Shown: piece by piece, positions 1-9,358 of the stretch
How the letters are laid out: each line of letters starts with the position of its first letter
Position numbering within the stretch: position 1 is the stretch's first letter
Origin: Clostridiaceae bacterium
GTDB taxonomy: Bacteria; Bacillota; Clostridia; DSM-8532
Assembly: GCA_012522505.1 (NCBI GenBank)
Contig: JAAYKJ010000051.1
Coordinates: 1 to 32,604, forward strand
Direction of reading: 5' to 3'
Length of the DNA stretch: 32,604 nt
Notes under the pieces: model-generated
Seen by the model: the letters and a program-made list of their open reading frames with translations, nothing else
Told to the model about the DNA's origin: nothing
Databases searched by the model: none
Translations under genes and position numbers: made by a program

Positions 1-59
1 AAGGACTTCAAAAATTCTATGATAATAACTATAAATAATATTACACAATAGAAAATCGG

Positions 60-101
60 AAACATACGGAGCATTTGCTTTTATATATGCTCCGTATGTT
101 T
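60..101. terminator. Strong hairpin, probable intrinsic terminator of an upstream gene
   Basis: Perfect 15-bp stem AAACATACGGAGCAT / ATGCTCCGTATGTTT with 12-nt loop, followed by T-rich GTGTTTGTT. Confidence 0.7.
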
Positions 102-211
102 GTGTTTGTTACATGCATAAGGAATTATTTTCGGGCGATTAAATCAATTATTTGATAAAATGTTATGAAAAGCAAGAAGGGGTATAGGAATATGGTTTTA
201 AGGAGGCAACA

Positions 212-1288
212 ATGTATACTATTCCAAAAACGATGAAAGCGTTGGTTGCATTCAGCACAACGGATTTTCGGCTGATAGCCGATTACCCAGTGCCAGATTG
301 CGGACCTAATGATGTGATTATCAAGACAGAAGGTTGCGGTATATGCGCGGGTGATCTGAAATGCAAGCACGGGGCAGCGATGTTTTGGGGTGATGAAAAC
401 CAGCCTTCCTGGGTTGAACCGCCGTTTATACCGGGACATGAATTCGTTGGAACTGCTGTCGCAGTAGGAGAGAATGTAAAGGATATTACAGTTGGTGAAC
501 GTTTGGCAGCCGATCAGATTGTTCCCTGTGGTCAGTGCCGTTTCTGCAAAAGAGGGCAGTATTGGATGTGTCAGCCGCACAAAATTTTTGGTTTTTTTAA
601 CAGTCTCAATGGCGGTATGGCGGAATATGTCAGATTGCCAAAAGGATCGGTCATATCAAAGGTTCCCAAAGATTTACCGTTGGAAAAAGCCTTGCTCATT
701 GAACCATATGCATGCTCAAAACATTGCATCGACAGGGCTCAAATCGGGTGCGAGGACGTAGTAGTTATTGCCGGTGCAGGTACTCTGGGTCTTGGTATGA
801 TTACTTATGCCCGCATGAAAAGCCCGGCGAAATTAATCGTTTTGGACATGATAGATTCAAGGCTGAACAAAGCCAAGGAATTCGGAGCGGACATTGTTAT
901 GAACCCCGGTACTGAAAACGTAGTTGAAAAGGTTATGAATATGACGGATGGTTATGGGTGTGATATCTATGTGGAAGCAACCGGGCATCCTTCTTCTGTA
1001 GTGCAGGGCCTTTCAATGATTCGCAAACTCGGACGTTTTGTAGAATTTTCAGTATTCGGTGAGCCAACAACTGTAGACTGGTCCATTATCGGGGATAGAA
1101 AAGAACTTGATGTTTTAGGTTCGCACCTTTCTCCGTATTCCTATCCATTTGTGATTGAGAATATTGCAAACGGGAAACTTAAGACAGAAGGCGTGGTGTC
1201 ACGTGTTTTTGAGATTGAAGACTGGCAAAAAGCTTTTGAGTATTCAACTGGAAAACATGGTGATCTTAAGGTTGCTATTAAGTTTTAA
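212..1288 (+). CDS. Zinc-dependent medium-chain alcohol/polyol dehydrogenase (threonine/erythritol dehydrogenase-like)
   Basis: GHEFVGTAVAVGENV motif, structural-zinc cysteines CGQCRFCKRGQYWMC, Rossmann GAGTLGLG; RBS AAGGAGG upstream. Confidence 0.9.
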   Translation: MYTIPKTMKALVAFSTTDFRLIADYPVPDCGPNDVIIKTEGCGICAGDLKCKHGAAMFWGDENQPSWVEPPFIPGHEFVGTAVAVGENVKDITVGERLAADQIVPCGQCRFCKRGQYWMCQPHKIFGFFNSLNGGMAEYVRLPKGSVISKVPKDLPLEKALLIEPYACSKHCIDRAQIGCEDVVVIAGAGTLGLGMITYARMKSPAKLIVLDMIDSRLNKAKEFGADIVMNPGTENVVEKVMNMTDGYGCDIYVEATGHPSSVVQGLSMIRKLGRFVEFSVFGEPTTVDWSIIGDRKELDVLGSHLSPYSYPFVIENIANGKLKTEGVVSRVFEIEDWQKAFEYSTGKHGDLKVAIKF

Positions 1289-1345
1289 TATGGAAACTTT
1301 GTTTCTACCAACCGAGCAAGCACTTTGTTGAAAAGAAAAAAATCC

Positions 1346-1386
1346 GCAAAAATATTGGGGAAGCAATTGCTTCCTCTTCTTTTTGC
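1346..1386. terminator. Putative terminator downstream of the dehydrogenase
   Basis: GCAAAAA...GGAAGCAATTGCTTCC...TTTTTGC nested inverted repeat. Confidence 0.5.
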
Positions 1387-1626
1387 AATTGTTTATCAAA
1401 TGCTCCCAGCACCCCTGCCGTTATGTACATCTATCTCTCAAATATATATGATGTAAACATCACCCCTGCCTCTACCCAATCACCTTGTTAATCCAATGGT
1501 TTGACGGGGTTTTTTTGGTATGTTATCATTGTGACCTAAGGCTTGCCTTTAGGTTTTGGTTATTAGGTCCTGTGAAGGTCTTAAGAAGCAGATCGGCACA
1601 TAAGATGTTGAGTAGAGGTGAATTTA

Positions 1627-3333
1627 ATGAAGAGAAGAGTATATAAAGCCATGGTGGCTGGAGTAACTGCGATTCTATTGTTATTACAATGCATACCGGG
1701 GGTTCTTGCACAGGAAAGGCCGCTTGATATTCTTTACCCATCTCATTTGCTTCCCACAGCCTCTTTCAATGGGCGTTTCACCGATATGGATCTGTCAAGT
1801 CTTCAAAGGATTCCATCTGCGCAGGCACTTAACATATTGAATGTCCTTCGTGGAACCGGTGGGGATCTGATGCTGGAGCGAACAGCAAACCGTATGGAAG
1901 GTGCGGCCATGCTCGTGCGCCTGTTAGGGGCCGAGCAGGAAGCTTTAACTGTGCAATCCAGTCATCCGTTTACCGATGTTTCCCCGTGGGCAAGCCCGTA
2001 TATTGGATATTTGTATGAGAATGGACTGACGAATGGCATTGGCAACAACCTGTATGGGTCTAACCTGCCCATCAATGAAAAAGCCTACCTTACGTTTTTA
2101 CTGCGGGCACTGGGGTACAGTGACAAAAACGGGTTGGATTTTACATGGGACACAGTGGAACAGACCGCACGCCAAACAGGGCTTTTACTCCCCGGAGAGA
2201 GCTTCAGCGAAGAAGCAGCTTTCTTGCGGCAGCGTCTTTCGGAGTTGTCGTGGAGAGCGATGTTTCTGAACCATAAAACCAGACGAGAGCCACTGCTGGT
2301 ATTTTTGCACGAGCAGGGAATGATCTCCGGTGAAAGCCTGGAGGTTTTACTGCAGGCCGAGAACTTGAACCCGATCAATCGATGGTATTCTATTCTTCCA
2401 CAACTTGTGGATGGTCTGAAGAACCATGACGAAAAAATTGAGCTTCCATTCGGCAAAACCTTTGCTGAATCGGAGTTATCAAAATATGGGACAATTCTGA
2501 TGGAGCGGGCTAATCATGAGTCCGGGGTTTTTGTGGCTGGTTATTCAATTGAATCTTGGCTGGAAGGTGATGAGCACACGCTGGTTATCAGCCCCCGGTA
2601 TACGAACAGCAAACAGGATGCGGCTGTACTGCAAGCATGGGTAAGGCAACTGGTTGATGATATTATCCAGCCCGGGATGAGCGATTATGAAAAAGTGAAG
2701 ACCATTCACGACTTTATCATTATCGCCTTGCAATATGATACCAGTCCCAGCCCTCCGGATTCCTCCTTTCATGCCTTTGGTGCACTGAATACGGGGAAAG
2801 CTGTCTGCGGGGCTTATGCCGAGTTGATGGTGCTGCTTTTGAACAGGGCGGGCGTACCATGCCGCATGGTAACCGGAACCGGCGATGGTCTGTCCCATGC
2901 ATGGAATATCGTGGCCATAGACGGTGTATTATACCATGTGGACACTACCTGGGATGATCCGATCACTGGTGACGCACCAAACAAGGTTATACGGTATGAC
3001 TATTTCAACCTTACCGATGAAGAGATGGCAAAGGAACATATTTGGGTTCAAGAGGATTATCCGGCCTGCACCGAAACCAGAGAGAATTATTTCGTAAAGG
3101 AAAATCTGATACTCCAGGATGCAGATGCACTGAAAAAAGCCTTAAAGGAGGCTTTGCTCTGGGGAAGATCAAGCTGCATGTTCAGGATGAACGATTCTTC
3201 GGTTACCGAAGAGGATATCAACGATTTGGTTCTACAGGCTAACGCCGAAGTGGGGCATGTGCTTGACGCATATATGTTTTCCTATAATGAGGCCATGGGG
3301 GTTATAGTTATTGAATCCTTTGAGTACCACTAG
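1627..3333 (+). CDS. Secreted protein with SLH-like region and transglutaminase-like domain
   Basis: Signal peptide MKRRVYKAMVAGVTAILLLLQCIPGVLAQ; SLH-like FTDVSPWASPYIGYLYENGLTNGIGNNLYGSN; transglutaminase-like Cys/His/Asp segments GKAVCGAYAELMVLLLNRAGVPCRMVTG, SHAWNIV, YHVDTTWDDP. ATG 1627 preferred over GTG 1618 (AGAGGTG RBS). Confidence 0.85.
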   Translation: MKRRVYKAMVAGVTAILLLLQCIPGVLAQERPLDILYPSHLLPTASFNGRFTDMDLSSLQRIPSAQALNILNVLRGTGGDLMLERTANRMEGAAMLVRLLGAEQEALTVQSSHPFTDVSPWASPYIGYLYENGLTNGIGNNLYGSNLPINEKAYLTFLLRALGYSDKNGLDFTWDTVEQTARQTGLLLPGESFSEEAAFLRQRLSELSWRAMFLNHKTRREPLLVFLHEQGMISGESLEVLLQAENLNPINRWYSILPQLVDGLKNHDEKIELPFGKTFAESELSKYGTILMERANHESGVFVAGYSIESWLEGDEHTLVISPRYTNSKQDAAVLQAWVRQLVDDIIQPGMSDYEKVKTIHDFIIIALQYDTSPSPPDSSFHAFGALNTGKAVCGAYAELMVLLLNRAGVPCRMVTGTGDGLSHAWNIVAIDGVLYHVDTTWDDPITGDAPNKVIRYDYFNLTDEEMAKEHIWVQEDYPACTETRENYFVKENLILQDADALKKALKEALLWGRSSCMFRMNDSSVTEEDINDLVLQANAEVGHVLDAYMFSYNEAMGVIVIESFEYH

Positions 3334-3512
3334 GCCTGTAATCAAGCTTTCCCTCCCCCCTCTCCTTCCCCTTCTGCTCAACTTGTCAGAGATCTTCGTG
3401 GAGAAATAATTCGCTGCACAAAACATATTATTTTAACACGAAACATGTCGAAGAATCGACATTTATGGTAAACTGAACTTGGGTAATTGAATCTGTAAGG
3501 GGAGGAATGTGG

Positions 3513-4235
3513 ATGCAAATTGCTGTCTGTGATGATAATATTGATGAGCTTTCCAATATGGTACAGCTCCTCGATCAATACAGGGTATCAAGAAATTTGA
3601 ACTGCGAATATGCCGCATTTCCGAATGGGTTTGAGTTAATTTCTTGTCTGACAAAAGGGAAGCGGTTTGATATATACTGCCTGGATATCATGATGCCTGG
3701 CTTTACGGGCATGGATGTGGCGAAGGAAGTGCGTGGGTTTGACAAAACCGCGCCGATTCTGTTTTTTACCTCATCACCTGATTTTGCTTTTGAAAGCTAT
3801 TCGGTGAGAGCCATCAACTATATTCTAAAGCCTGTGACAAAGGAGAAATTTTTTGTCACCTTTGACGAGCTGCTGGAGCAGATCAAGGCCGAAAAAGATG
3901 ACGATGCGATTGTCGTAAAGAGCAGTGAAGGCATCAAGAAAATCCTGATCTCCAATTTGGTATTTGCTGAGGTTCTCGGCAGGGATGTGTTGTATCATCT
4001 ACGCTCGGGCAAAATAACAGAATGCAGTGAGTCTTTTTCCTCTGTTTGCGATAAGCTTATGAAATATGGATGTTTTATCAAACCTCACCGTTCCTATCTT
4101 GTGAACATGCAGTATGTGGATACCATCGAAAATCATCAGATAACTTTGCAAACCAGGGCTGTTGTCCCTATTGCACAGGGTAAAACAAAGGAGATCAAGA
4201 AGCGGTATCTGAATTATCAAATGGAGGGGGAATAA
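3513..4235 (+). CDS. LytTR-family response regulator (AgrA/LytR-like)
   Basis: Receiver domain AVCDDN...YCLDIMMPGFTGMDVA...FFTSS...LKPV; C-terminal LytTR domain FIKPHRSYLVNMQYVDTI. ATG 3513 preferred because RBS AAGGGGAGGA is adjacent to ATG 3507. Confidence 0.9.
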   Translation: MQIAVCDDNIDELSNMVQLLDQYRVSRNLNCEYAAFPNGFELISCLTKGKRFDIYCLDIMMPGFTGMDVAKEVRGFDKTAPILFFTSSPDFAFESYSVRAINYILKPVTKEKFFVTFDELLEQIKAEKDDDAIVVKSSEGIKKILISNLVFAEVLGRDVLYHLRSGKITECSESFSSVCDKLMKYGCFIKPHRSYLVNMQYVDTIENHQITLQTRAVVPIAQGKTKEIKKRYLNYQMEGE

Positions 4236-4240
4236 TGTAG

Positions 4241-4363
4241 TGGTAGAAACCGTCATTGAATTCTCCCGTTACTTTATTGCCATGACGTTCGGTTCGGCGG
4301 TTGAAGCCAGCCTCGCTGGAATGGCCCGTATGCGAGAAATTACCTGGCTTTGGGGTGCTTGAA
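4241..4363 (+). pseudogene. Probable remnant of a GHKL-type membrane histidine kinase N-terminus
   Basis: Begins just after the response regulator: VVETVIEFSRYFIAMTFGSAVEASLAGMARMR; the next frame continues as RNYLALGC, resembling recalled N-termini of AgrC/GHKL kinases, then stops; no kinase domain follows. Confidence 0.55.
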
Positions 4364-4437
4364 CATCTGTTTATATTTCAGGCCACGAGTTGAATTCAAG
4401 GCTCATTGTGTAGATATGTTACAGATGAAACAGCATC

Positions 4438-4465
4438 AAAAAAAGGCGAGTATTGGAACTCACCT
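4438..4465 (-). terminator. Putative minus-strand intrinsic terminator
   Basis: Minus strand reads AGGTGAGT-TCCAAT-ACTCGCCTTTTTTTG, near-perfect stem followed by T7. Confidence 0.6.
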
Positions 4466-4594
4466 CGGTTTGAAGGAATAGTACGGCCTTTTTGGTGAAT
4501 TGGCCGCCAGCAAAGACTCGTTTTGAATTACGAATATATTGAACAGACTGTTAATATGTTGCATCATATTAAGCAGAAACCTTATCACTTTTAT

Positions 4595-5356
4595 CTAGGA
4601 GTATCTTTTGAATGATTCTTTCTTTTCAGCAACACCAATATGAACCTGTTGCTTTTGAAGTATTTTAAGCTTGACGAGAATGACCATCTTCTCGGTTAGC
4701 TTCTGGAATTTGCATTCCCAGGGCATATCGCTGTCAACCGGATAGCAGCACTCGTGAATGTCGCTTTCGAAAAACTTCGCTTCTTCCAGTTCACAAAAAA
4801 CAGGTTCGTTGAAGAATTCCTGTGCTTCAAAGGCATCTTCGCATGCTTTACGCCCAATGATGGTTTTTCCGCCACAAATACTTTTTCCTTCGCAGTCAAT
4901 GCTGTAAGCGGCCTGTTTGGCCGTGGGTTGGAATGTAATATGGGGCGGTGAGAAATAGCAAATTTCTGTTACGCAGGTAAACGGAACGTTAACGGTTAAA
5001 TGTTTTATATCGCCACTGATTCCGTCTTTCTTGCATATTTTATCGGGAGTAGCGTATTCAATGTTTTTACGGACAAATCCGGCAAGGAATAGTTTACCTT
5101 TTCCCATCTTTCCAATGTCAATCAGCTTGCATTGCGTAATAAAAAGGTTCTTCTTAATTCTTTTGATTTCAAATACAGGTTCGGGAAGGTCAATGCATGC
5201 TTCAATGACTACCTGTACAACCGGTTCTGCGAGCACTACAGGTATTTTTCCCGTGAGGGGACCGCTCAGGCCATCCGGTTTTCCCATCGTACTCGTGCAT
5301 TCCGGTAATGTGACGGCTTTTATAACTCCGCAATCTCTGATACTTTCTCCAATCAA
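4595..5356 (-). CDS. DUF3794 (SPOCS)-domain protein, CsxC/SipL-like, probably spore associated
   Basis: GKIPVVLAEPVVQVVIEACIDLPEPVFEIKRIKKNLFITQCKLI...GKLFLAGFVRKNIEYAT...VNVPFTCVTEI; TTG start with GGAGGTG RBS. Confidence 0.75.
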   Translation of the reverse strand: MIGESIRDCGVIKAVTLPECTSTMGKPDGLSGPLTGKIPVVLAEPVVQVVIEACIDLPEPVFEIKRIKKNLFITQCKLIDIGKMGKGKLFLAGFVRKNIEYATPDKICKKDGISGDIKHLTVNVPFTCVTEICYFSPPHITFQPTAKQAAYSIDCEGKSICGGKTIIGRKACEDAFEAQEFFNEPVFCELEEAKFFESDIHECCYPVDSDMPWECKFQKLTEKMVILVKLKILQKQQVHIGVAEKKESFKRYS

Positions 5357-5560
5357 GTGTTACACCTCCATAAATTCTGATGTATGGAACGAGTCCAGTA
5401 TTCCTACTATATAATATGTACATGTCCATCGAAGGTGACATAATTTATACAATTTGCGAAACCAAATTATTCTGATCCAGCGGGTTTAATAAGAATCTTC
5501 CACGGGTGCATTCGTGAATGACGCTGCGGTACACCTATGCTTGCGCGTGATTGGCTAATT

Positions 5561-6202
5561 TCATCGAAGATAAACACATTGTTTTTGCGTCAACAGGAAC
5601 GAGATGGAAAGGATCAATTCAATGGCCGTTTCATTCGGGTTCAAACCCGTGCAAAAGTTGACCTCCCGCGCATGGATGTTCAGGATTTCACACTGCAGAA
5701 AATCCTGTGAATTCGGTTTTGTCCCTAAAGTAAAGTTTGGCTCGGGCGTAAACTTACCTGGAGGCAACTCCACGGAAACCATGGAATCTGCTTTCTTTAG
5801 CCTGGGAGGAAGGTAGTATTCAATATCCGTGCTAAACTCAAAGGGAATTTTCATCGAAACAAAGCCGAGCTTCCCCTGGCTATCGTTAACACCAGACTCA
5901 GTATCCAGGTAATCAATGTTTTCGATCAGAAAACCCGAGAAGAAGACTTTTCCTTTGTTATTATCCATATGAATCAGCCGGCAGGAAGTTATCTGAGTCT
6001 CTGTAGCGCATCTTTTAATTTGTTCCACAGCTTTTTGTAGTTTTGGCTTGATTTCGATATGAAGGATGTTCTTGTTGCAGGAGATGACAACCGGCAGCCA
6101 TAGCGGAAGCGGTGTCTTGTTAAAAAATGGGCCAAGGCTTTCGCTGCTGCATACATAAACTGCTGCCATCCGGGCTTCATCCCCCTGTATTTCTTTGCAC
6201 AT
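5561..6202 (-). CDS. Second, divergent DUF3794-like protein (paralogue of neighbour)
   Basis: LPVVISCNKNILHIEIKPKL...ITSCRLIHMDNNKGKVFFSGFLIENIDYLD...MKIPFEFSTDIEYYLPPR parallels neighbour; ATG 6202 with GGAGTG RBS. Confidence 0.65.
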   Translation of the reverse strand: MCKEIQGDEARMAAVYVCSSESLGPFFNKTPLPLWLPVVISCNKNILHIEIKPKLQKAVEQIKRCATETQITSCRLIHMDNNKGKVFFSGFLIENIDYLDTESGVNDSQGKLGFVSMKIPFEFSTDIEYYLPPRLKKADSMVSVELPPGKFTPEPNFTLGTKPNSQDFLQCEILNIHAREVNFCTGLNPNETAIELILSISFLLTQKQCVYLR

Positions 6203-6469
6203 AAAAACACTCCATAAATGGTAAAGCTCTTGTGTTACCATTTATTTATTCATGTATTGCCCCGGTTATGATAGGAACCTTGTTTTGGCGTACAATTCGC
6301 GCAGGCGCTCAGTCAATCGGTTTTAGAATGCATCAGACTAATAGAACGGACAAACGTATTTAGATCTGAAAAAGGAAGAGCTTGATTGAAGATGTTTGTT
6401 AAAAAAATATCTAGTCGTCCATGTTGCTAACCAGCCGGAAACAATATAATATGAATGTGAACAGGACAG

Positions 6470-7231
6470 GTGGATACAAGTATGATATTTATGGAAAATC
6501 TATGGAAGATCTATAGAACAGGAACAATCTCTGTTGAGGCATTAAGAGGGATCGATTTCAGCGTGGAAGAGGGAGAGTTTGTTTCCATTATGGGGCCATC
6601 CGGATCGGGTAAGTCCACACTGATGAACATCATCGGATGTCTTGATAGATTGACGAAAGGAACCTATACATTAAACAATATCGACATAACCGTTTTATCC
6701 GAGCACGAGCTGGCGAAAATTAGAAACTCGCAGATAGGATTTGTCTTTCAAACCTTTAACCTGTTGCCCAGAATGACGGCGTTGAAAAATGTTGAATTAC
6801 CCATGATCTATGCTGGTGAATCGGCAAGAAAGAGACGGGAGAAGGCCATAGAAGCTTTGCGAAAAGTGGATTTGCTTGACCGAATGGATCATAAACCGAA
6901 TGAGTTGTCAGGCGGACAGAGGCAAAGGGTGGCTATTGCAAGGGCTCTGGTGAACAATCCATCCATACTGCTTGCTGATGAGCCTACAGGAAACCTGGAC
7001 AGCAAATCCGGCGAAGAGATTATGGCGATCTTTCAAAACCTGAATCGGGAAGGGGTAACTATTATTTTGGTAACCCATGAACCCGACATTGCGCAGCATT
7101 CTCACAGGGTTGTTACCTTTAGGGATGGCTTGGTTTTGAAGGACGAAAAGGTGAAAGAGCCGCTGGATGCACTAAACGTTCTGGATGCGATGATCCAGCA
7201 GAATTTAATCTATCAGGAAAAAATAGTATAG
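6470..7231 (+). CDS. ABC transporter ATP-binding protein, YknY/MacB-ATPase-like
   Basis: Walker [25 protein letters not shown], Walker [20 protein letters not shown] 6470 or ATG 6482 start. Confidence 0.93.
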   Translation: MDTSMIFMENLWKIYRTGTISVEALRGIDFSVEEGEFVSIMGPSGSGKSTLMNIIGCLDRLTKGTYTLNNIDITVLSEHELAKIRNSQIGFVFQTFNLLPRMTALKNVELPMIYAGESARKRREKAIEALRKVDLLDRMDHKPNELSGGQRQRVAIARALVNNPSILLADEPTGNLDSKSGEEIMAIFQNLNREGVTIILVTHEPDIAQHSHRVVTFRDGLVLKDEKVKEPLDALNVLDAMIQQNLIYQEKIV

Positions 7232-7248
7232 CAAGGGAGGATGTCAAA

Positions 7249-8016
7249 ATGTATTACGGAACAGACACTGTGGAAACAGCAGAATTAAATATTCCGGAAA
7301 GAATGAACATATTCCAGAGAATAGGAAATTTGCTATTTTCGCCCTCAAAACTGTTTTCATTTATTAAAAAGAAGCCCACCATTCTTTTTCCGATCATCCT
7401 TATATGTATCGGAGTAATCGCTTTACAGTTAATTTTATGGGAGCCTTTAGAAAAGGTACAAATAGATACCTTGTACAATGCATATAAAAGCGCGGGGATG
7501 AGTGTGGCACCAAGTGAAATAGAGCAAACTGCGAAAGCCCTTATGATAGGTACTATTATAGCTATGCCTTTTGGCTATATAGCGGTCTGGCTTTTTGCAA
7601 CATTGATCCTTTATGCGATGTTTCGTCTGGTAAAGTGTGAAAAGGGCATGAAAAAATACTTTTCCATGGTTGGGTATATCTTCTTAATCTTCATTTTTGG
7701 TCAGCTGATCAATTCAGCATGCATGTATTATACGGGAAATATGACAGCACCTATGGTAACCTCCCTTGCGACGTTCCTTGCTCCGGAAATGAACGGAACC
7801 TTTCTTTATGGGCTGGCATCCGGCATTGAAATTTTTAACGTATGGGCCTTCATTTTGTTTGGAATTGGGTTTGTTTATACCGGTGGTGTAAGCAGAAAAA
7901 AATCATACATAATGACAGCTGTTCTGTTCGTAGTTGTTTTGCTTGCAAGTGCCGGGTTCACTTCTTTACTTGCCGGGGTTCAGAACAGTTTGCAGGGATC
8001 TTACCCGGGTTTATAA
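7249..8016 (+). CDS. Yip1-domain membrane protein, YknW-like
   Basis: Multiple hydrophobic segments; SPSKLFSFIKKKPTILFPIIL start typical of Yip1 proteins; sits between ABC ATPase and membrane-fusion protein. Confidence 0.75.
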   Translation: MYYGTDTVETAELNIPERMNIFQRIGNLLFSPSKLFSFIKKKPTILFPIILICIGVIALQLILWEPLEKVQIDTLYNAYKSAGMSVAPSEIEQTAKALMIGTIIAMPFGYIAVWLFATLILYAMFRLVKCEKGMKKYFSMVGYIFLIFIFGQLINSACMYYTGNMTAPMVTSLATFLAPEMNGTFLYGLASGIEIFNVWAFILFGIGFVYTGGVSRKKSYIMTAVLFVVVLLASAGFTSLLAGVQNSLQGSYPGL

Positions 8017-8040
8017 CAGGATTCAAAAGGAGAATAATCG

Positions 8041-9354
8041 ATGAAGAAATTTTTAATCGCTCTTATCGTAATTGCTGCAATAGCAGGTATGATATATTTC
8101 AGTATCAGCAAAGATTCAGAGCCTACCATAATGTCGGGTACGTCTGCGCGTAATGCTATACCAGTTAAGGCTGTTACAATTGAGACGGGAAGCGTCACCT
8201 CCTATGTAACCGCACCAGGCATGGTAGAAGAGGTGAACAAGTCCCAGGTTTTCTTTGATACACCGCTTCGTGTCATCAAAGTGCTGGTGAATAAAAATGA
8301 TTCTGTACAAAAGGGAGATAAGTTGATTGTTCTGGACACTTCCAGCCTTGAAGATGAAATGGATAGGCTGGCAGTGCAAAAGGAAATTCAATCCATTACG
8401 CTGAAAAAACTGGAGTCTGGCCAGAATTTACTATCACTTGAAGCGCAGTTGGCCTCAGCAAAAAAAGCACTGGAGCAGGCACAGGAGAACCACCAAACAG
8501 CACTGGACGAGTATAATAAACAGCTGGGTTTCTACGAAAAGGGGATCATTCCCAAAACGCAGCTTGATCAGTACGAAAAGGCTGCAAAGGATGTAGAGGC
8601 TGTGGTGGATAACGCACAGCTCAGTTTTGAAAATGCGGAAAAAGCATATCAGTCCAGTGTAGGGGGCCTGGATCTGGATATACAGTCACAGATTAAAAAC
8701 ATAGAACTGTTAAGTTCACAGATTGACGACATCAGAAAAGAATTAAACAAAATCAGGAATCTTGAAAAAGCACCGATTGGTGGGTTTGTGACGGAAGTGA
8801 ATGTGATTGAAGGCGGATACACATATACCGGACAGCCAGCCTTTACGATAATTGATGCAGAAAACCTGCAGATAACCGCCGCAGTCAGTGAGTTCAATAC
8901 AAAAGACATTGCCATAGGGCAGCAGGTTACGATAACCGGGGAGGCCCTGGGGGATGATTTAAAGCTTTCTGGAGAGGTTACCGCTGTCGCACCGATAGCG
9001 ACCAGAATTCAAACAGCAAGCGGCACAGAAACTGTTGTTGAAGTCAGCATTGCCCCGAATGACACCGAAGGTGTTCTAAAACCTGGCTTAAACGTTGACT
9101 GTGACATCATTACTCAAGAGAAGAATGACGTCGTGGTTGCTGAATATAATATTTTTATTGATGAAAGGGATCGAAAACAATATGTTCTCCTGATCGACAC
9201 AGAAAAAATGACGATGAGAAAGCAGTATGTTATTTTGGGTATCTATTCGGATATGCATGTAGAGGTAGTGGACGGTCTGAAGGCTGGGGACGTGGTTGTG
9301 GCAGATCCACAGGCAAGCTACGGTGATGGAGACAGAATCAGGATAATGGAGTAG
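8041..9354 (+). CDS. Membrane-fusion/efflux adaptor (HlyD/MacA, YknX-like)
   Basis: N-terminal TM anchor, biotinyl-lipoyl-like halves, coiled coil, APIGGFVTEVNVIEGGYTYTGQPAFTI; RBS AAAGGAGAA. Confidence 0.9.
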   Translation: MKKFLIALIVIAAIAGMIYFSISKDSEPTIMSGTSARNAIPVKAVTIETGSVTSYVTAPGMVEEVNKSQVFFDTPLRVIKVLVNKNDSVQKGDKLIVLDTSSLEDEMDRLAVQKEIQSITLKKLESGQNLLSLEAQLASAKKALEQAQENHQTALDEYNKQLGFYEKGIIPKTQLDQYEKAAKDVEAVVDNAQLSFENAEKAYQSSVGGLDLDIQSQIKNIELLSSQIDDIRKELNKIRNLEKAPIGGFVTEVNVIEGGYTYTGQPAFTIIDAENLQITAAVSEFNTKDIAIGQQVTITGEALGDDLKLSGEVTAVAPIATRIQTASGTETVVEVSIAPNDTEGVLKPGLNVDCDIITQEKNDVVVAEYNIFIDERDRKQYVLLIDTEKMTMRKQYVILGIYSDMHVEVVDGLKAGDVVVADPQASYGDGDRIRIME

Positions 9355-9358
9355 AAAA

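Noticed and set aside
125-580. Minus-strand ORF of 151 aa
   Set aside because: Antisense to the well-supported dehydrogenase, low-complexity translation without recognisable motifs or RBS.
1526-1617. Hairpin ACCTAAGGC-TT-GCCTTTAGGT considered as a riboswitch/terminator upstream of the SLH gene
   Set aside because: Only a single bulged stem; no match to a riboswitch core I recognise and only a short T run.
5634-5650. TTCGGGTTCAAACCCGT resembles a tRNA T-arm
   Set aside because: Lies inside the second DUF3794 coding region and no acceptor, D or anticodon arms could be found around it.
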